This document shows, one piece after another, positions 20,042 through 24,520 of a stretch of 24,520 nucleotides of DNA (the stretch's first letter is position 1; every line of letters starts with the position of its first letter). Source of the stretch: VFZN01 sp050249615 (GTDB lineage Bacteria > Acidobacteriota > Vicinamibacteria > Vicinamibacterales > UBA2999); NCBI GenBank assembly GCA_050249615.1, contig JBFWQE010000077.1:1-24520 (forward strand), given 5' to 3'. A model generated the notes under the pieces. The model was not told where the DNA came from, made no database searches, and was given only the letters and a program-made list of their open reading frames with translations. A program made the translations under genes and the position numbers.

Positions 20042-21232
20042 TCACCTCGCGGGGACTGGCCGGGGCCGGAACGCCACGGCGAACGCGACGAGGATGACAG
20101 CTGCGCCCACTGCCGGCACCAGCCAGATGCCCCGCCAGTCGTGCCCGCCGCCGGTCACGGCGTACGCGTCCACGACGCGCCCAGAGACGAACGCACCGAT
20201 GAAGTAGCCCACGCCGTTGGTCACGAAGTTCAGCAGCCCCTGCGCCGCCGCGCGCACGCGCTCGCCCGCGCGCTCGTCCGTGTAGATCTGCCCGGCGACG
20301 AAGAAGAAGTCGTAGCAGACACCGTGCAGCAGGATGCCCGCGTAGAGCAGCCACATGCCCTCGCCCGGTTTGCCGAAGGCGAACGCCACGTATCGTAGCG
20401 CCCACGCCGCCATGCCGACCAGCATGATGCGCTTGATTCCGAGCCGGACGAGCAGCATCGGCAGCACCAGCATGAACCCGATCTCGCTCATCTGGCCGAA
20501 CGTCTGGATGAACGCGGCCTGCGGCACGCCGATCTCGTTCAGGAACGGGTTGGTGAAGGCGTAGTAGAACTGCAGCGGCACGCACAGCAGGAACGAGCCG
20601 GCGACGAACACCGCGAACGCGGGGTCCCGCAACAGCTGCAGCGCGTCGAGACCCAGCACGTCCCGCATCGAGACCGCGGCGCCCGCGGCGCGCGGAGGCG
20701 TGTGCGGCAGCGTCAGCGCGTAGACGGCCATCACCACCGAGGCGCCCGCCGCCAGCTGCATCGGCACGGCCAGGGCGTCCGCCTGCAGCACCCTCCCGAC
20801 CAGCACGCCCGCGACAATCCATCCGATGGTGCCGAGCACCCGTATGGGCGGGAAATCGCGCTTGGGATCGGCCACGTGGTGGAACGCCACCGCATTGGTC
20901 AGCGACAGCGTGGGCATGTAGCAGAGCGAGTAGGCGATCAGCAACGGATAGAAGGCGGGCCAGTCCGTCTGAAGCGAGACCGCCCACATCAGCGCCGCGC
21001 CGGCGAGATGGAGCACCGCCAGGATCCTCTCCGAGGCGAAGAACCGATCCGCGACGATGCCCAGGAAGAACGGCGACACGAGCGCGGCAATCGCCGTCGC
21101 GCCGTAGGCGAGCCCCACCTGCGCACCGGAGAACCCCAGCGTCTGCCCCAGGTAGGTGCCCATCGTGACGAACCATGCCCCCCAGATGAAGTACTGGAGG
21201 AACATCATCGCGCCGAGCCTGGCCTTGATCAT
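20042..21232 (-). CDS. MFS transporter, nucleoside:H+ symporter type
   Basis: A 396-residue inner-membrane protein with about 12 hydrophobic segments. It opens MIKARLGAMMFLQYFIWGAW, typical of the nucleoside:proton symporter branch (NupG/XapB) of the major facilitator superfamily. Further features are FFLGIVADRFF, the loop 2-3 signature region; SLTNAVAFHHVADPKRDFPPIR and LGTIGW, which recur in that branch; and FGQMSEIGFM, FVAGQIYTDE and GLLNFVTNGVGYFIG in the C-terminal half. In acidobacteria and related bacteria, such genes often sit beside sugar-degradation genes, so a nucleoside or a (keto)sugar is possible. The start lies 15 bp after the DUF1080 gene, and the weak ribosome binding site suggests coupled expression. 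Confidence 0.87.
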   Translation of the reverse strand: MIKARLGAMMFLQYFIWGAWFVTMGTYLGQTLGFSGAQVGLAYGATAIAALVSPFFLGIVADRFFASERILAVLHLAGAALMWAVSLQTDWPAFYPLLIAYSLCYMPTLSLTNAVAFHHVADPKRDFPPIRVLGTIGWIVAGVLVGRVLQADALAVPMQLAAGASVVMAVYALTLPHTPPRAAGAAVSMRDVLGLDALQLLRDPAFAVFVAGSFLLCVPLQFYYAFTNPFLNEIGVPQAAFIQTFGQMSEIGFMLVLPMLLVRLGIKRIMLVGMAAWALRYVAFAFGKPGEGMWLLYAGILLHGVCYDFFFVAGQIYTDERAGERVRAAAQGLLNFVTNGVGYFIGAFVSGRVVDAYAVTGGGHDWRGIWLVPAVGAAVILVAFAVAFRPRPVPAR

Positions 21233-21247
21233 GCCGGACCGGCAGCG

Positions 21248-21982
21248 TCAGGCCGAGCGGGTGGGCAGCTCGCGGATGCGCATGTTGCGGAACGCCAGCG
21301 AGCCGGCGTGGTCCCCCTGGATCGCCAGGTGCCCGCGCATCGACTTCCCGAAGTTCGGCCACTTGTTGAACTTGCTGGCGGCCACCTTCGCGTTCCAGTC
21401 CGCGCTCCCCAGCTCGAACTCCAGCAGCTTGACGCCGTTCAGCCAGTGCTCCACGTGCGGGCCGCGCGCGACGATCCGCGTGTGGTTCCACTCGCCCACG
21501 GGCTTCAGGTGCCCCGCCGGCGAGGGATAGAGCGCGTAGCAGGCGCCCGCGCACGTCAGCCGCGTCTTGTTGTCCGCGCCCTTGATGTCGTCGAGCAGCT
21601 GGTACTCCGGGGCGCTCCAGTAGATGCGCGTGTACTCCTCGGTGCCGCGGTAGAAGATGCCGCTGTTGCCGGCCTCGCCGATCCTCCACTCCAGATCGAG
21701 ATCGAAGTCGCCGAACTGATCCCGGGAGATGAGATCCCCGACCTCGCCGTCCTTGCTGAGCACGCCGTCGGCGAGGCGCCAGCCGGCGGGGACGGTGTCC
21801 GACTTGAACCCGCGCCAGGCGTTCATCGACCCGTCCAGGAGCATCCGCCAGCGGCCCGCTCCCGCCCCGCGGCCACCCTGCGCCGCCAGGGCGTCAGCGG
21901 CGGCACCGCGACGGCCGCCCGCCAGCGGCCCCAGGACGAGACCTCCCGCCACCATCACGTGCCAGTCACGCCGGGTCATCAT
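21248..21982 (-). CDS. Tat-exported 3-keto-disaccharide hydrolase-family (DUF1080) protein
   Basis: A 244-residue protein: twin-arginine-like signal TRRDWHVMVAGGLVLGPLAG (3-22) and then a single concanavalin-like beta-sandwich of the 3-keto-disaccharide hydrolase (DUF1080) family. Family stretches are LLDGSMNAWRGFKSD, GWRLADGVLS, GDLISRDQFGDFDLDLEWRI, GNSGIFYRG, EYQLLDD, GEWNHTRIVARGPHVEHWLNG and GHLAIQGD, ending LAFRNMRIREL. Characterised relatives cleave 3-keto-glycosides made by C3-oxidising dehydrogenases, which fits the two GMC/subunit 3 pairs in this window. GGGGGAG precedes two adjacent ATGs (21982 and 21979). First gene of a pair with the MFS transporter. Confidence 0.9.
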   Translation of the reverse strand: MMTRRDWHVMVAGGLVLGPLAGGRRGAAADALAAQGGRGAGAGRWRMLLDGSMNAWRGFKSDTVPAGWRLADGVLSKDGEVGDLISRDQFGDFDLDLEWRIGEAGNSGIFYRGTEEYTRIYWSAPEYQLLDDIKGADNKTRLTCAGACYALYPSPAGHLKPVGEWNHTRIVARGPHVEHWLNGVKLLEFELGSADWNAKVAASKFNKWPNFGKSMRGHLAIQGDHAGSLAFRNMRIRELPTRSA

Positions 21983-22006
21983 GCCGCTCCCCCTCGATGT
22001 CGGCCG

Positions 22007-22012
22007 ACATTA
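22007..22012 (-). promoter_or_regulatory. Extended -10 of the DUF1080-MFS pair
   Basis: The minus strand reads TGCTAATGT (TG-n-TAnnnT), 24 bases before the ATG at 21982. The short leader would carry the GAGGGGGAG ribosome binding site. Confidence 0.4.
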
Positions 22013-22141
22013 GCACACGGGATGGGCGCCCACGAACGGCTGGCGCCGAGGTCCGCTCAACGCGCCGTGGCGCGAGGCCCCGTCCCACGAAAGGTCCCCT
22101 GAGAATCGCTGCACCGCCGCCCGCCGGCCGGAAGGCGTGGC

Positions 22142-24520
22142 ATGCTGGACCGGTCCATGGCCCTGGCCCACGACGTCCGCATCGCACTCCGCCAGCTTCG
22201 ACGCGCCCCCGGCTTCACCGCGGCCGCCGCAGCCACGCTGGCCCTGGCCATCGGCGCAGCCACCGTGATGTTCAGCGCCGTGCAGGCCGTGCTCCTGCGC
22301 CCGATCCCGATCGCGGCGCCCAGCTCACTGGTCGTCGCGTGGGGCTCGAACCCGACGATCACGGCCGGCATCATCGAGCTCTCCTACCTGGACGTCGCGG
22401 ACCTCGGGCGCGAGAGCCGCTCGCTGGCCCGCGCCGCCGCCGTCGGCGCCTCCCCCTGGCCAACCGTCCTGGACGGCGCCGGCGAACCGCTGAAGCTCGC
22501 GGCGACAGGGGTGTCGGGATCCTTCTTCGACACGCTGGGCGCCGCCGCTCACCTCGGCCGCACCATCGGCCCGGACGATGATCAGCCCGGCTCGCCATCG
22601 GTGGTGGTCCTGGGCCACGACCTCTGGACGGGACGCTTCGGCGGCGATCCCGCGATCGTCGGCCGCAGCATCACGCTGGATGGGGAGCCGTCGCGCGTCA
22701 TCGGCGTGATGCCCCGGGGCTTCGACTTTCCCCGAGGCACCGACCTGTGGACACCGGCTGTCCCGGTGATGGCCTCGCCGGACGAAGGCTGGAAGACCAA
22801 GGCGCTTCGCTCCGTGGGTGTCTTCTACCTCCTTGGCCGGACGCGCGAGGGTGCCGACGAGGCCGCGCTCGCGGGCGAGCTCTCGGGGATAGCGCGGCGC
22901 GTGCAGGGCGAGGCGGGCGGGCCCTCGTTCGACATCGTCTCGACGCCGTTCGCGGATCACTACTACGGCCCGGCGCGCCCGGCGCTCTGGACGGCCCTCG
23001 CCGCGGTGGCCCTGCTGCTGCTCATCGCCTGCGCGAACGTGTCGGGGCTGATGCTGACGCGAGCGGCGCTGCGCGCCCGCGACAGCGCCGTCCGCCTGGC
23101 GCTCGGCGCCACGCGCGGGGCCATCGCGCGGCAGTGGGCGATCGAGGCGCTGCTGCTTGCGCTGGCGGGCGGTGCCGCCGGATGGCTGGCCGCCGCATGG
23201 GCGATGGACGGGCTCGTCGCGCTGGCGCCGGAAGGCGTGCCGGGCCTGAGCGACGCCACGCTCAACGCGACGGTCGCTGTCGTGAGCCTTCTCGTCGTGG
23301 GCGCTGCCGCCCTCATCTGCAGCGTGGGCCCGATGCGCCAGGCGGGCGGCACGTCCCCCGTGGAGACGCTGGCGGATGGCGGGCGCACGGCCACGGCCGG
23401 GCGCTCGCTCACCACGCGCGCCACGCTGCAGGTGGCGCAGACCGCGCTGGCCGTCGTGCTGCTGGTTTCGGCCGGGCTCGTCGTGCGGAGCTTCTCGATG
23501 CTGAGCGCCGTCGATCTCGGGTTCGATCCGGACAGCACGCTCACGCTCGCCGTCGAGCCACGCATGGACCAGCGGCCGGCCAACGAGTGGATGCGCGACC
23601 TCGTCGCCCGGGCCTCGGGGCTGCCGGGCGTGGAGGCGGCCGGCGCCGTCTACCTGCGCCCGCTGGCGCTCGGGCCGATTGGCCAGGGCACGACGGTGAC
23701 GCTCGAGGGGCAGCCCGAAACCGACGAGGCCGCGCGCGCGAACCCGATCCTCAACTACCAGGTGGCCACGCCCGGATACTTCGAGGCGATGCGCATCCGC
23801 CTGCGGCGCGGGCGCACGTTCACGGCGGAGGACACGGCCACCGCGCCGCGGGTCACCATCGTGAGCGAGAGCACGGCCGCGCGGTTGTGGCCTGGCCAGG
23901 ACCCCATCGGCCGGCGGCTGCGCACCTCCACCTTCGAGTTCGGAACGGGCCGCAAGGCCTGGCGCGAAGTGGTGGGCGTGGTGAGTGACGTGCGCTATCG
24001 CGGGCTGCGGGAGGTGCAGCTCGACATGTACGACCCGGCCGCGCAGACGCCGATGCCGGCCACCGACCTGGTGCTTCGAACCAGCGTCGCGCCCCTGTCC
24101 GTGCTGGCGGCGATCGAGCGCGAGGCGCGCGCGATGGATCCCCGCGTGATCATCAGCCGCGTCGCCACGCTCGACGCCATCGTCACACGCGCGCGGGCGC
24201 CGTGGCGATTCTCGGCGTGGATGTTCTCGCTGTTCGCGGTGCTCGCCGTCGTGTTGTCCACCGTGGGCCTGGCCGGGCTGGTCGCGCTCGACGTCGCCAA
24301 CCGCCGCGAGGAGTTCGCCATTCGATCCGCGCTGGGGGCGGCCGGCCGCACGATCGTGCACGGCGTGATGCGCGTGGCGCTGGCCCGCGTGGTTGCCGGC
24401 GTAAGCCTCGGCCTCGTCCTCTCGCTGGCAGCGACGCGCGCGCTCGCGGCGCTGCTCGTCGGCGTCACGTCCACCGACTGGCCGACGTATGGCGCGGTGG
24501 TCTCGGCCGTGCTGGCGGTC
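22142..24520 (+). CDS. ADOP-type ABC transporter permease (MacB/FtsX family), C-terminus cut
   Basis: 793 codons are open to the right edge. The protein starts MLDRSMALAHDVRIALRQLR and RAPGFT, then a first membrane helix (TLALAIGAATVMFSAVQAVL), a periplasmic MacB-like core domain (about 60-275), three helices including ALLLLIACANVSGLMLTRAA, then a second half repeating the plan: VAQTALAVVLLVSAGLVVRS, a second periplasmic domain with FDPDSTLTL, YFEAMRIRLRRGRTF and GVVSDVRYRGLR, and helices with VLSTVGLAGLVALDVANRREEFAIRSALGA. This duplicated permease without an adjacent ATPase gene is the acidobacterial duplicated orphan permease architecture; its cargo is unknown. Only about 20-30 C-terminal residues are likely missing. 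GGAAGG sits six bases before the ATG. The 5' region 22013-22141 shows no other gene. Confidence 0.92.
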   Translation, partial: MLDRSMALAHDVRIALRQLRRAPGFTAAAAATLALAIGAATVMFSAVQAVLLRPIPIAAPSSLVVAWGSNPTITAGIIELSYLDVADLGRESRSLARAAAVGASPWPTVLDGAGEPLKLAATGVSGSFFDTLGAAAHLGRTIGPDDDQPGSPSVVVLGHDLWTGRFGGDPAIVGRSITLDGEPSRVIGVMPRGFDFPRGTDLWTPAVPVMASPDEGWKTKALRSVGVFYLLGRTREGADEAALAGELSGIARRVQGEAGGPSFDIVSTPFADHYYGPARPALWTALAAVALLLLIACANVSGLMLTRAALRARDSAVRLALGATRGAIARQWAIEALLLALAGGAAGWLAAAWAMDGLVALAPEGVPGLSDATLNATVAVVSLLVVGAAALICSVGPMRQAGGTSPVETLADGGRTATAGRSLTTRATLQVAQTALAVVLLVSAGLVVRSFSMLSAVDLGFDPDSTLTLAVEPRMDQRPANEWMRDLVARASGLPGVEAAGAVYLRPLALGPIGQGTTVTLEGQPETDEAARANPILNYQVATPGYFEAMRIRLRRGRTFTAEDTATAPRVTIVSESTAARLWPGQDPIGRRLRTSTFEFGTGRKAWREVVGVVSDVRYRGLREVQLDMYDPAAQTPMPATDLVLRTSVAPLSVLAAIEREARAMDPRVIISRVATLDAIVTRARAPWRFSAWMFSLFAVLAVVLSTVGLAGLVALDVANRREEFAIRSALGAAGRTIVHGVMRVALARVVAGVSLGLVLSLAATRALAALLVGVTSTDWPTYGAVVSAVLAV

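Noticed and set aside
22325..24361. Long minus-strand and alternative plus-strand frames over the ADOP permease
   Set aside because: The plus-strand frame from 22142 has membrane helices and MacB-like motifs throughout; the others are His/Arg/Gly-rich shadow translations.

Overview
This is a GC-rich stretch of bacterial chromosome, very probably from an acidobacterium and probably assembled from a metagenome. The taxonomic guess is inference. It rests on the very high GC, a MacB/FtsX-type permease without an ATPase gene next to it (the 'acidobacterial duplicated orphan permease' layout), two GMC dehydrogenase / gluconate-2-dehydrogenase-subunit-3 pairs, CHRD and 3-keto-disaccharide-hydrolase (DUF1080) proteins, and many twin-arginine signal peptides. 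I see 21 well-supported protein genes (the first and last cut by the window edges) and one doubtful mini-ORF. I see no rRNA, tRNA, CRISPR array, transposase or prophage.

Layout. 1-2151: an M28-type peptidase (-, partial) and a thermophile/archaeal-type adenosylhomocysteinase (+) diverge from a 10-bp repeat array; a CHRD-domain protein (-) converges on the hydrolase across a long inverted repeat. 2320-5559 (-): a run reading VOC-fold protein, ThDP enzyme of the acetolactate-synthase type, small cytochrome c, all three with export signals. A 100-N scaffold gap with the same 127 bp on both sides interrupts it; this looks like an assembly artefact. 5802-6776 (+): an exported arginase-fold protein lacking key catalytic residues. 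6807-9706 (-): Gfo/Idh/MocA oxidoreductase, Tat-exported flavin-reductase-like protein, Tat-exported hydroxypyruvate-isomerase-like TIM barrel. 9778-15640 (+): Tat-exported sugar epimerase-like TIM barrel, GMC dehydrogenase, Tat subunit 3, Rieske protein, PQQ alcohol dehydrogenase with the Asp pair expected of lanthanide enzymes. 15708-19881 (+): lipoprotein gamma-glutamyltransferase, second GMC dehydrogenase with a ferredoxin-like four-Cys motif, second Tat subunit 3. 20042-21982 (-): DUF1080 hydrolase and a nucleoside:H+ symporter-type MFS transporter. 22142 to the end (+): the ADOP permease.

How the genes may work together (inference). GMC + subunit 3 + cytochrome c is the architecture of bacterial sugar/glucoside 3-dehydrogenases; DUF1080 proteins act on 3-keto-disaccharides; Gfo/Idh and TIM-barrel epimerase-like proteins belong to the same oxidative deglycosylation chemistry. 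With an MFS importer present, the window reads as a mostly periplasmic sugar-oxidation toolkit feeding electrons to Rieske/cytochrome carriers.

Two non-coding patterns recur. First, at least four genes have a TAnnnT hexamer 6-7 nt before the start codon and no Shine-Dalgarno sequence, as expected for leaderless mRNAs. Second, tandem G-rich 7-8-mers (GGG plus four or five bases, different at each locus) sit between genes, mostly on the sense strand, and often run into the ribosome binding site; they have G-quadruplex potential.
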